A DNA stretch of 64,000 nucleotides from Castellaniella sp049651205. GTDB taxonomy: Bacteria > Pseudomonadota > Gammaproteobacteria > Burkholderiales > Burkholderiaceae_B. Where the stretch lies: the NCBI RefSeq assembly GCF_049651205.1, contig NZ_JBASBR010000011.1:1-64000 (forward strand), given 5' to 3'. A program made the translations under genes and the position numbers. Each line of letters starts with the position of its first letter. Within the stretch, counting starts at the first letter, position 1. Of this stretch, positions 1 to 7,492 are shown one piece after another. Below the pieces are notes generated by a model that did not search any database, had not been told where the DNA came from, and saw only the letters and a list, made by a program, of their open reading frames with translations.

Positions 1-126
1 GTGGTGGTAGGCTCCAACAGTGTCCCCAGGCACCCTCCCGCATCGATCCACGAGAATTGCGGCGTCTTAGAACCTTGAATCCCATGCTTGGGGCGCCAGC
101 AGGTCAACAGGTCGTCAAGTCAACAG

Positions 127-190
127 ATCGGCAAGCCAGTAGGTCAGCCAATCAGCAAGCCAGAGATCAGCAAGCCAGAGATCAGCAAGC
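127..190. repeat. Short tandem repeats, 15-bp unit
   Basis: The unit atcagcaagccagag occurs at 151-165 and 166-180, with a 10-base partial copy at 181-190. A diverged copy (atcggcaagccagta) lies at 127-141, and looser variants (ggtcaacag, gtcaacag) run upstream from about 101. The units abut without spacers and are only 15 bp, so this is not a CRISPR array. No supported reading frame crosses them. Function unknown. Confidence 0.75.
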
Positions 191-248
191 CGCACCGAGC
201 TGAGCGCCACGAAATGGGGTTAAACATCTCGCTCTGATCATGGTCTGA

Positions 249-455
249 GCCTGAGAGGAGGGTGGGGAGTGGCGGCGCAATCGGACAGCGCCGGATGCTT
301 CCGAAGGGAAGCGGGGGGGCGTCGGCCCGCGCTGTCTGAGGATCGCGTAGCGAGCCGAGTTCGCGGGCCGCCCCGCTGGACGAGGAAGATCCGGGAAGTC
401 CGGCCAAGGGCCGGACCGCTGTCTGGCGCAGCCACTCCCCACCCTCCTCTCAGGC
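249..455. repeat. 207-bp element with perfect 25-bp terminal inverted repeats
   Basis: Bases 249-273 and 431-455 are exact reverse complements over 25 bp (core gagaggagggtggggagtgg). Further in, weaker complementary blocks continue (gacagcg near 283 against cgctgtc near 420; ggatgcttcc near 294 against ggaagatcc near 383), so a transcript could fold into one long imperfect hairpin. The interior is very GC-rich and has no supported gene. I see no target-site duplication. It could be a non-autonomous mobile element (MITE or REP-like) or a structured intergenic repeat; the window alone cannot decide. Confidence 0.6.
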
Positions 456-476
456 GCCGCAAGCAGCAGGCGCCGC

Positions 477-508
477 AAAAAAGCGCCCGAGGCTAAAACC
501 CCAGGCGC
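477..508 (-). terminator. Intrinsic terminator of the prp operon
   Basis: On the minus strand, 30 bases after the acetyltransferase stop codon, a 10-bp stem (arms at 499-508 and 483-492, including two G-U pairs) with a 6-nt loop is followed by six U residues (477-482). Geometry and position fit a Rho-independent terminator for prpB-prpC-prpD-acetyltransferase. Confidence 0.8.
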
Positions 509-537
509 CCTGAAACAACAGATAAAGCCAGCGCTAA

Positions 538-840
538 TTACCCAGCGACAAGATCCTGGTACTCGGAGTGTCGCCGTATATAAGCATCCACATACGAGCA
601 CTCGGGCACCACCTGCCAGCCGCGCGCCCGTGCCGTCTCCAGCCCATAGCGCACCAGATCTGCTGCAATCCCGCGCCCGCCCACAACAGACGGAACACCT
701 GTGTGAAAAAATACGGCTACAGTGCCGTCAAGCGAGTAATCCAGCACACAAAGCTGTTCCTCTTCCACATACTCGAAGCGGTGCTCAGCCTCATTGTGCT
801 GAATCGCACGATGCACAGTGCTACCCGTATCAGATGACAT
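538..840 (-). CDS. Small GNAT-family N-acetyltransferase (YjdJ-like)
   Basis: This is a 100-residue protein resembling the compact single-domain Acetyltransf_CG/YjdJ branch of the GNAT superfamily, which uses acetyl-CoA. The recognisable part is VPSVVGGRGIAADLVRYGL (about residues 49-67), matching the acetyl-CoA pyrophosphate-binding loop (consensus RGxGhA), followed by a C-terminal strand and helix (PECSYVDAYIRR) typical of the group. The ATG at 838-840 lies inside the end of prpD, overlapping it by 11 bp, so translation is probably coupled and the gene is the fourth of the prp operon. A strong terminator follows. The substrate is unknown. Acetylation control of propionyl-CoA enzymes is known in enterobacteria through Pat, but no link to this subfamily is established. 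Confidence 0.8.
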   Translation of the reverse strand: MSSDTGSTVHRAIQHNEAEHRFEYVEEEQLCVLDYSLDGTVAVFFHTGVPSVVGGRGIAADLVRYGLETARARGWQVVPECSYVDAYIRRHSEYQDLVAG

Positions 841-2281
841 ACAAATCCACGTATTCGTGTACCGGCATCGCCTCTAGTGTGGCCTGATCCAGCGACACAT
901 CCAGAATCCGTTGCTGCTGACGCTCCGGGAACTGACGCGCCAGATTCTTGCGGAATTTGGCTTCGAGTAGCGGGATCCCGTCTGTCCGCCGGCGCTTGTG
1001 GCCGATCGGATACTCGCAGACGATCTCGTTCAGTTTTGAGCCGTCATTGAACTCGACCGTCAGTGCATTGGCGATCGAACGCTTCTCTGGATCGTGGTAA
1101 TCCTTGGTGAAAGCGGGATCCTCCACACACTCCATTTTGTCGCGCAGTGCGTCGATGCGTGGATCTGCAGCAATGCCATCCTCGTAGTCGGCAGCCGTCA
1201 GGCGGCCAAACAGGATAGGCACCGCAACCATGTACTGGATGCAGTGGTCGCGATCCGCGGGATTATGCAGCGGGCCCTTCTTGTCGATAATCCGGATGCA
1301 GGCTTCGTGCGTGCGAATCGTGATTTTCTTGATGTCTTCTGCAGATTTGCCCGCGGCCTTCAGCTTGCCGTGGATGTCCATCGCGCACTCTACGGCCGTT
1401 TGCGAGTGGAACTCTGCAGGGAAAGAAATCTTGAACAGCACGTTTTCCATTACGTACGTGCCATAAGGACGCTGGAACTTGAACGGCTGGCCCTTGAACA
1501 GCACATCGTAAAAGCCCCATACAGGCGCTGACAGTACAGACGGATAGCCCATCTCGCCGGTGCGGGCCATCAAGGCCAGGCGCACCGCACGGCTGGTGGC
1601 GTCGCCCGCGGCCCAAGACTTGCGGCTGCCTGTGTTGGGGGCGTGACGGTAGGTGCGCAGGCTTTGCCCGTCTACCCAGGCCAGGGAAACCGCGTTGATG
1701 GTTTCTTCGCGAGTCAGACCCAGCATCTGCGAGACCACCGCAGTAGAGGCCACCTTGACCAGTACCACGTGATCCAGGCCCACCTTGTTGAACGAGTTTT
1801 CGAGCGCAATGCAGCCCTGGATCTCGTGTGCCTTGATCATGCCTTCAAGCACCGTGCGCATGGTTAGCGGCGCCTTGCCTGCCGCCACCGCATTGCGCGA
1901 CAGCCAATCGGCCACGGCCAGAATCCCGCCCAGGTTATCCGACGGATGGCCCCATTCGGCCGCCAGCCACGTATCGTTGAAATCCAGCCAACGGATCATG
2001 CAGCCGATATTGAATGCAGCCTGGACAGGATCCAGCTGAAATTGCGTGCCCGGTACTTTGGCGCCATTGGGCACTACCGTACCCGGTACGATCGGGCCCA
2101 TCAGTTTGCGGCAAGCCGGGTATTCCAGGCCTTCGAGGCCGCAGCCCAGTGTATCGATCAGGCAGTTGCGGGCTGTTTCAAGCGCCAGGGTGCTATCGAT
2201 CTTGAAGTTCAGGGCGTAGTCGACAATGTCCACCAACACCGCATCGGGTTGGGGACGCTTATTGGAAATCGTCGCAGACAT
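830..2281 (-). CDS. prpD: 2-methylcitrate dehydratase
   Basis: PrpD dehydrates 2-methylcitrate to 2-methyl-cis-aconitate in the methylcitrate cycle of propionyl-CoA oxidation, in the cytosol and without an iron-sulfur cluster. The 483-residue protein has the usual family length. It carries MmgE/PrpD hallmarks such as RWLDFNDTWLAAEWGHPSDN (about residues 97-116) and the conserved ISFPAEFHSQTAVE segment. The ATG at 2281 has the ribosome site AGGAA about 8 bases upstream. It lies 38 bp behind prpC, and its 3' end overlaps the small acetyltransferase. No acnD/prpF pair is present, so this operon uses the PrpD route. Confidence 0.95.
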   Translation of the reverse strand: MSATISNKRPQPDAVLVDIVDYALNFKIDSTLALETARNCLIDTLGCGLEGLEYPACRKLMGPIVPGTVVPNGAKVPGTQFQLDPVQAAFNIGCMIRWLDFNDTWLAAEWGHPSDNLGGILAVADWLSRNAVAAGKAPLTMRTVLEGMIKAHEIQGCIALENSFNKVGLDHVVLVKVASTAVVSQMLGLTREETINAVSLAWVDGQSLRTYRHAPNTGSRKSWAAGDATSRAVRLALMARTGEMGYPSVLSAPVWGFYDVLFKGQPFKFQRPYGTYVMENVLFKISFPAEFHSQTAVECAMDIHGKLKAAGKSAEDIKKITIRTHEACIRIIDKKGPLHNPADRDHCIQYMVAVPILFGRLTAADYEDGIAADPRIDALRDKMECVEDPAFTKDYHDPEKRSIANALTVEFNDGSKLNEIVCEYPIGHKRRRTDGIPLLEAKFRKNLARQFPERQQQRILDVSLDQATLEAMPVHEYVDLYVI

Positions 2282-2319
2282 GAGTGTTCCTAAGAGAGTT
2301 GCGGCTGATGCAAACTGGC

Positions 2320-3537
2320 TTACTTGCGCTTGGCCAGCGGGACAAATTTCTGATCTTCGGGGCCCACATAATTGGCGGTTGGCCGAATGATCTTGTTATC
2401 GACGCGCTGCTCGATGATGTGGGCAGACCAGCCGGCCGTGCGGGCAATCACAAACAGCGGTGTAAACATTGCGGTTGGGACCCCCATCATGTGGTACGAC
2501 ACGGCCGAGAACCAATCCAGGTTGGGGAACATCTTCTTGGCGTCCCACATCACGGATTCAAGGCGTTCGGCAATATCAAACATCTTGGTAGAGCCCGCGG
2601 TTTTGGACAGACGCTTGGCCACAGCCTTGATGACCTTGTTGCGGGGGTCGGATACCGTATACACCGGATGGCCAAAGCCAATGACGACCTCTTTGGCATC
2701 GACGCGGCGGCGGATGTCCGCTTCGGCCTCGTCGGGGTTGTCGTAGCGTTTCTGGATCTCGAAGGCCACCTCGTTGGCGCCGCCGTGCTTGGGCCCGCGC
2801 AAGGCGCCAATGGCGCCCGTGATGGCCGAATACATGTCGGAGCCCGTGCCGGCAATCACGCGGCCCGTAAACGTGGAGGCGTTGAATTCATGCTCGGCGT
2901 ACAGGATGAGCGAGGTGTGCATCGCCTGGATCCATTCGTCGGAAGGGGCCTGGCCGTGCAACAGATGCAGGAAGTGGCCGCCGATGCTGTCGTCGTCGGT
3001 TTCGACGTCGATCTGCTTGCCATTGTGGCTGTAGTGATACCAGTAGAGCAGGGCAGAGCCCAGGCTGGCCATCAGGCGGTCTGCGATGTCACGGGCATCC
3101 GGCAGATTGTGGTTGTCTTTTTCGGGCAGCACGCAACCCAGTACCGAAGCAGCCGTGCGCATCACATCCATGGGGTGGCTGGCTGCCGGCAAGGCCTCGA
3201 GGGCAATCTGCACCTGTAACGGCAGCCCGCGCATGCTGCGCAGCTTGGCCTTGTATGCCTGAAGCTCGGCCTTGGTGGGCAGCTTGCCGTGGATCAGCAG
3301 GTGGGCGACTTCTTCAAACTCGCAGGTGTCTGCAATATCCAGGATGTCGTAGCCACGGTAGTGGAGGTCGTTGCCGCTGCGCCCCACCGTGCACAAGGCT
3401 GTGTTGCCGGCCACGATGCCCGAAAGTGCCACGGATTTTTTGGGTTTGAAACCGGGTACAGGGGTAGTGGGAGCTGCCGGGGCGGCTGCCTTGGGCGCAG
3501 CAGGTTTTTTTGCAGAAACTGTTTTTTTGGTCGCCAT
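2320..3537 (-). CDS. prpC: 2-methylcitrate synthase
   Basis: PrpC condenses propionyl-CoA with oxaloacetate to 2-methylcitrate. The protein is 405 residues. The catalytic motifs are GPKHGGANE, GFGHPVYTVSDPRN (the GHPVY form typical of PrpC, against GHRVY in citrate synthase) and NLDWFSA with the catalytic Asp. Residues 1-29 are an unusual Lys/Ala/Pro-rich leader (MATKKTVSAKKPAAPKAA...) resembling histone H1-like tails; the family fold starts at GFKPKKSVALSG. The start is supported by AAGGAG about 7 bases before the ATG, so the leader is probably translated. It lies 50 bp after prpB. Confidence 0.95.
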   Translation of the reverse strand: MATKKTVSAKKPAAPKAAAPAAPTTPVPGFKPKKSVALSGIVAGNTALCTVGRSGNDLHYRGYDILDIADTCEFEEVAHLLIHGKLPTKAELQAYKAKLRSMRGLPLQVQIALEALPAASHPMDVMRTAASVLGCVLPEKDNHNLPDARDIADRLMASLGSALLYWYHYSHNGKQIDVETDDDSIGGHFLHLLHGQAPSDEWIQAMHTSLILYAEHEFNASTFTGRVIAGTGSDMYSAITGAIGALRGPKHGGANEVAFEIQKRYDNPDEAEADIRRRVDAKEVVIGFGHPVYTVSDPRNKVIKAVAKRLSKTAGSTKMFDIAERLESVMWDAKKMFPNLDWFSAVSYHMMGVPTAMFTPLFVIARTAGWSAHIIEQRVDNKIIRPTANYVGPEDQKFVPLAKRK

Positions 3538-3587
3538 CAGAGGTCTCCTTGAGTGACGGGATGAAATGTCGGGGTGCCGGCGGGGGA

Positions 3588-4484
3588 TCAGGCTTTGCCT
3601 TTGCCTTGCTGAAACAATGCATCAAGCTGCGCTTCGTACTGATGGTAGCCGATGCGATCGTAGAGTTCTTCGCGCGTTTGCATGGTGTCGACCACATTGT
3701 GCTGATGGCCGTCGCGCCGGATGGCCGTATAGACGGCCTCGGCTGCTTTGTTCATTGCCCGGAAAGCCGACAGCGGGTAGAGCACCATGCCCACACCGGC
3801 GCCTGCCAGCTCTTGCACGGTAAAGAGCGGCGTTTTGCCAAACTCGGTGATGTTGGCTAGCACCGGAACCGGCAGGCTACTGGAGAATTTCTGGTAGGTT
3901 TCCAGGTCGTATGAGGCCTCGGCAAAAATGGCGTCGGCACCGGCTTCAACGCAGGCGTGGGCGCGCTCCAGCGCGGCGTCTACCCCGGCTACGGCAATCG
4001 CGTCGGTGCGTGCGATCAGGTAGAAGTCGGAATCCGTGCGGGCATCCGCAGCCGCCTTGACGCGGTCGGCCATCTCCTGGGTGCTGACAATCTCTTTGCC
4101 GGGACGGTGTCCGCAACGTTTGGCACCCACCTGGTCTTCGATGTGGCAGCCGGCCGCGCCGAACTTGATCAGGGATTTGATGGTGCGGGCGATGTTAAAG
4201 GCCGAAGGGCCGAAGCCAGTATCGATATCCACCACCAGCGGCACATCGCAGACGTCCGTGATGCGGCGGATGTCCGTCAGGACATCGTCCAGTGTGTTGA
4301 TGCCCAGATCGGGCAGGCCCAGCGAACCAGCCGCCACGCCACCACCAGACAGATAGATGGCCCTGTAGCCGGCACGTTTGGCCAGCAAGGCATGGTTGGC
4401 GTTGATGGCGCCAATAATTTGCAGGGGGGATTCTTCGATGAGGGCTTGGCGCAGCAGTGCGCCGGGAGATGCAGGACGGGTCAT
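3588..4484 (-). CDS. prpB: 2-methylisocitrate lyase
   Basis: PrpB cleaves 2-methylisocitrate to pyruvate and succinate, the last step of the methylcitrate cycle. The 298-residue TIM barrel carries the lyase signature KRCGHRPGKE at residues 122-131 (catalytic Cys124) and the metal-binding VVDIDTGFG around residues 84-92. It is the first gene of the minus-strand prpB-prpC-prpD-acetyltransferase operon. No prpR or prpE is adjacent: upstream is mdh, reading the same way. The 190-bp leader contains two inverted repeats, listed separately. Confidence 0.95.
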   Translation of the reverse strand: MTRPASPGALLRQALIEESPLQIIGAINANHALLAKRAGYRAIYLSGGGVAAGSLGLPDLGINTLDDVLTDIRRITDVCDVPLVVDIDTGFGPSAFNIARTIKSLIKFGAAGCHIEDQVGAKRCGHRPGKEIVSTQEMADRVKAAADARTDSDFYLIARTDAIAVAGVDAALERAHACVEAGADAIFAEASYDLETYQKFSSSLPVPVLANITEFGKTPLFTVQELAGAGVGMVLYPLSAFRAMNKAAEAVYTAIRRDGHQHNVVDTMQTREELYDRIGYHQYEAQLDALFQQGKGKA

Positions 4485-4530
4485 GAGCGACTCTCTGGTG
4501 AGCAGCCGCGCCGGGCAGACCCATTGCGCG

Positions 4531-4584
4531 GCAAAATCAGCCCTTCAGGGCCGAGGGGGATCCAATCGATATGGCTGATTTTGC
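4531..4584. promoter_or_regulatory. 12-bp inverted repeat in the prpB upstream region
   Basis: gcaaaatcagcc (4531-4542) and ggctgattttgc (4573-4584) are exact reverse complements separated by 30 bases, between 47 and 100 bp upstream of the prpB start. It could be a pair of operator half-sites for a prp regulator encoded elsewhere, or an RNA stem in the leader. No experimentally known motif is claimed. Confidence 0.4.
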
Positions 4585-4622
4585 GTCTGCAATTTAGCTG
4601 TGTCTGTCATCGACTGGACATT

Positions 4623-4667
4623 CGCCGACACTGCAAACGCGGTCAGCCGCAGTTTGCAGTGTCGGCG
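4623..4667. terminator. Hairpin between mdh and prpB
   Basis: A perfect 16-bp stem (4623-4638 against 4652-4667) with a 13-base loop starts 8 bp after the mdh stop codon on the minus strand. There is no U-run after it on either strand, so it may act as an mRNA-stabilising or Rho-assisted 3' structure rather than a classic intrinsic terminator. Confidence 0.45.
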
Positions 4668-4674
4668 GTACTGC

Positions 4675-5664
4675 TTATTTCAACAAACTGGCGATGCCGT
4701 CACGTTCTTCGAGCAGCTCGTTGAGCGTGTGATCCATGCGTTCGCGCGAGAATGCGTCGATTTCAAGGCCGCTGATACGGGTGTATTCGCCGTTGGCGGT
4801 GGTAACCGGTACACCATAAATGATGCCTTCGGGAATGCCATACGAGCCGTCGGACGGGATGCCCATGGTGACCCATTTGCCGTTGCTGCCCAGCACCCAG
4901 TCGTGGATGTGATCAATGGCTGCATTGGCTGCAGAGGCTGCCGAGGACAGGCCGCGGGCTTCGATGATGGCTGCGCCGCGCTTGCCTACCTTGGGAATGA
5001 ACGTGTCGCGAATCCAGGCGTCGTCGTTGACCAGGGCTTGCACGGCCTGGCCGCCGATGGTGGCAAAGCGCGTGTCGGGGTACATGGTGGGCGAGTGATT
5101 GCCCCATACCACCAGTTTTTCGATGTCGGCCACAGGCTTGCCGGTTTTGGTGGCAATCTGCGAAAGCGCGCGATTGTGATCCAGGCGCAGCATGGCGGTG
5201 AAATTCTTGGCCGGCAGATCGGGAGCCGATTTCATGGCGATGTAGGCGTTGGTGTTGGCGGGGTTGCCCACCACCAGCACTTTGACATTGCGGCTGGCGA
5301 CTTCATTGAGTGCCTTGCCTTGCGCTGTGAAGATCTGGGCATTAACCTGCAGCAGATCGGCGCGCTCCATCCCCTTGCTGCGGGGGCGTGCACCGACCAG
5401 CAGGGCAACGTCTGCGTCTTTGAAAGCTGTGCGGGGGTCGCTGTGGGCCGACATGCCGGCCAGCAACGGAAACGCGCAATCTTCAAGCTCCATCATGACG
5501 CCTTGCAAGGCTTTTTGTGCTCTTTCGTCCGGAATTTCCAGCAGTTGCAGGATGACGGGTTGATCCTTACCGAGCATTTCGCCTGAGGCGATGCGAAACA
5601 GCAAGGCGTAACCGATCTGGCCGGCAGCGCCAGTAATGGCGACGCGCATGGCGGGTTTGGACAT
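4675..5664 (-). CDS. mdh: Malate dehydrogenase
   Basis: It oxidises malate to oxaloacetate with NAD+ in the TCA cycle. The 329-residue protein has the Rossmann motif TGAAGQIGY near residues 11-19, and the active-site region VWGNHSPTMYPD with the catalytic His. Length and motifs fit the type 2 malate dehydrogenase usual in betaproteobacteria. I chose the ATG at 5664 because GGAG lies about 7 bases upstream and MSKPAMRVAITGAAG matches typical N-termini; the frame is open for 28 more codons. It is transcribed away from the GntR gene, sharing a 196-bp control region. Confidence 0.96.
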   Translation of the reverse strand: MSKPAMRVAITGAAGQIGYALLFRIASGEMLGKDQPVILQLLEIPDERAQKALQGVMMELEDCAFPLLAGMSAHSDPRTAFKDADVALLVGARPRSKGMERADLLQVNAQIFTAQGKALNEVASRNVKVLVVGNPANTNAYIAMKSAPDLPAKNFTAMLRLDHNRALSQIATKTGKPVADIEKLVVWGNHSPTMYPDTRFATIGGQAVQALVNDDAWIRDTFIPKVGKRGAAIIEARGLSSAASAANAAIDHIHDWVLGSNGKWVTMGIPSDGSYGIPEGIIYGVPVTTANGEYTRISGLEIDAFSRERMDHTLNELLEERDGIASLLK

Positions 5665-5750
5665 AGTGAATCTCCGATAGGATGAAAGGGGTATCCGGTG
5701 TGTGCGAAATCGCCGAAAAGAGTAGTGTATTTCATCTGCCAGAGTCAAGA

Positions 5751-5771
5751 GTCTTATATCTTATATAAGAC
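5751..5771. promoter_or_regulatory. Palindromic operator between mdh and the GntR gene
   Basis: gtcttatat (5751-5759) and atataagac (5763-5771) form a 9-bp inverted repeat with a 3-base spacer. Within it, TCTTATATAAGA (5759-5770) is itself a perfect 12-bp palindrome. It lies 87 bp from the mdh start and 90 bp from the gntR start. GntR/HutC-family regulators typically bind such AT-rich dyads, so it is the likely site for autoregulation and control of mdh. I found no copy directly before sdhC. Confidence 0.6.
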
Positions 5772-5860
5772 ACAAGAGTATTAGACATCCGGGCAGGGAA
5801 ATGCGAAAATGCTGAAGTTCCATTTTGTAGCATGGGCCGCCTTGCGGCGCGTTCGCCGAC

Positions 5861-6631
5861 ATGTCCGATACTTCCCAGATTGATCGTCAGCAGCCTTCAG
5901 GGCGCGCGTCACACAGCGCTGCGTTCAGCCCTTTGTATCAGCAAATCAAGGGCTTGATCCTTCAGGGCCTGGACCGTGGCGAATGGAAACCCGGCGAATC
6001 CATCCCCAGCGAACTCGAGCTTGCTTCCCGTTTTCAGGTCAGCCAGGGTACCGTGCGCAAGGCCATCGACGAACTCGCAGCCGATAATCTGCTGATCCGT
6101 CGTCAGGGAAAAGGCACTTTTGTGGCGACCCACAACGAGGCCCGTGTCCGTTACCGTTTTTTGCGTTTGGCCCCCGACGACGGCCTGGCCGCGGCTTCCA
6201 GCAGCGAAATCCTTGATTGCCGCCGCACCAAGGCTTCGGCCGAAATTGCGGCTGCCCTTGATTTGCGGGCGGGTGATGCAGTCGTCAACATGCGCCGCGT
6301 GCTGTCTTTCAACGAAATCCCCACCATTCTCGACGATATCTGGCTGCCAGGCAGTGCTTTCAAAGGCCTGACGCTCGAGTTCTTGCAGAAATATCGCGGC
6401 CCGGTCTACGCCTTGTTTGAAACCGAGTTTGGCGTCAGCATGGTGCGCGCCGAAGAAAAAATCCGGGCGGTGGCAGCCACCGACGCCCAAGCAACGTTAT
6501 TGCAAGTTTCGGCCGGCAGCCCGTTGCTGCAGGTAGAACGCATTGCCTATACCTATGGTGATCGTCCTATGGAATTACGCCGGGGGCACTACGTGACCGA
6601 GCGCCACCATTACCGAAACAGTTTGAATTGA
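5861..6631 (+). CDS. GntR/HutC-family transcriptional regulator of the TCA cluster
   Basis: The 256-residue protein has an N-terminal winged helix-turn-helix of GntR type (about residues 30-95, with SELELASRFQVSQGTVRKAI as the recognition region and the wing RRQGKGTFV). A C-terminal UTRA effector-binding domain of the HutC branch follows (about residues 105-250). It sits divergent to mdh and 66 bp upstream of sdhC in the same direction. A role in sensing a TCA or acyl metabolite and controlling mdh, sdh and downstream genes is inferred from position. The palindrome at 5751-5771 is its probable operator. The ligand cannot be read from sequence. Confidence 0.85.
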   Translation: MSDTSQIDRQQPSGRASHSAAFSPLYQQIKGLILQGLDRGEWKPGESIPSELELASRFQVSQGTVRKAIDELAADNLLIRRQGKGTFVATHNEARVRYRFLRLAPDDGLAAASSSEILDCRRTKASAEIAAALDLRAGDAVVNMRRVLSFNEIPTILDDIWLPGSAFKGLTLEFLQKYRGPVYALFETEFGVSMVRAEEKIRAVAATDAQATLLQVSAGSPLLQVERIAYTYGDRPMELRRGHYVTERHHYRNSLN

Positions 6632-6697
6632 TTCCAAGATCGGCGAAAATACTAATTGATCTCCTGAATCCAACCTATTTTTAACTACGAGGCCATC

Positions 6698-7111
6698 ATG
6701 TCTGAGTCAGCCACAAAGCCGCGTCCGCAGTTTCGTAACTTGGGGTTAGCCGACCTCATGAGCTACAAGCTGCCGCCCGCAGGCAAAGCTTCCATTCTGC
6801 ACCGTATCAGCGGCGCGTTGCTGTTTTTGGCGCTGCCAGTGATTCTGGTTCCGCTGTTTGCGCAAAGCGTGCAGTCGCCAGACACCTTTGCCACCATGAA
6901 AGAATGGGTTGCCAACCCAGCCTGTAAGGTGGTGTTGCTGGTGTTGATGTGGGGATATTTTCACCACTTCTGCGCAGGCATCCGCTATCTCACCCTCGAT
7001 CTTCACATCGGCCACAACCGCGAAGCCTCGCAGCGCTCTGGCGCCCTGGTAATTGGCGTTGCCCTGGGCCTTACCGTGGTGTTCGGTTTGAAACTCTTTG
7101 GAGTCTGGTAA
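6698..7111 (+). CDS. sdhC: Succinate dehydrogenase cytochrome b556 subunit
   Basis: SdhC is one of the two membrane anchors of complex II, binding haem b and ubiquinone in the inner membrane. The 137-residue protein starts with a short cytoplasmic segment containing the conserved LHRISGALLFLALP helix and has three predicted transmembrane helices. FHHFCAGIRYLTLDLHIGH holds the haem-ligand His and the GIR motif typical of the family. It is the first gene of sdhCDAB, and its TAA shares one base with the sdhD ATG (TAATG), so the two are translationally coupled. Confidence 0.94.
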   Translation: MSESATKPRPQFRNLGLADLMSYKLPPAGKASILHRISGALLFLALPVILVPLFAQSVQSPDTFATMKEWVANPACKVVLLVLMWGYFHHFCAGIRYLTLDLHIGHNREASQRSGALVIGVALGLTVVFGLKLFGVW

Positions 7112-7491
7112 TGACAAAAGAACGCATTGGTCGCAAGCGCCTGGTTGTGGGCGCACACTATGGCACCCGTGATTTCATCGTCCAGCGCTCCACCGCAGTC
7201 ATCATGGCGGTGTATACCCTGGCCCTGGTGCTTTACGCCGTTTTCGTGTCCAACCTGGATTTTGAAACCTGGCGCGCGTTTTTTGCTTTCACGATCGGTA
7301 CGCTGCCGGTGGGCCAAATGCTGGCCACGCTGGCTTTTCTGTCGCTGGCCTGGCATGCCTGGGTAGGTGTGCGCGATATCTGGATGGATTACGCCCATTC
7401 TGATGGTCTGCGCCTCTTCCTGGAGGTTCTGACTGCCCTGTGGCTGGTCGCGGCCGTGGTCTTCTTCGCTAAAATTCTCTGGAGTCTCTAA
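7111..7491 (+). CDS. sdhD: Succinate dehydrogenase membrane anchor subunit
   Basis: SdhD is the second membrane anchor of succinate dehydrogenase. The 126-residue protein has three transmembrane stretches (about residues 30-48, 62-84 and 100-122). Its conserved haem/quinone signature WHAWVGVRDIWMDY lies around residues 79-92. The ATG overlaps the sdhC stop by one base. It is followed after 1 bp by sdhA. Confidence 0.94.
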   Translation: MTKERIGRKRLVVGAHYGTRDFIVQRSTAVIMAVYTLALVLYAVFVSNLDFETWRAFFAFTIGTLPVGQMLATLAFLSLAWHAWVGVRDIWMDYAHSDGLRLFLEVLTALWLVAAVVFFAKILWSL

Positions 7492-7492
7492 C

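Noticed and set aside
127..190. CRISPR array
   Set aside because: Repeat units are 15 bp and abut directly without unique spacers; no cas genes are nearby.
144..601. Several overlapping open frames in the left-end region
   Set aside because: They read through the tandem and inverted repeats, are Arg/Pro/Ser-rich and have no ribosome sites or family resemblance.
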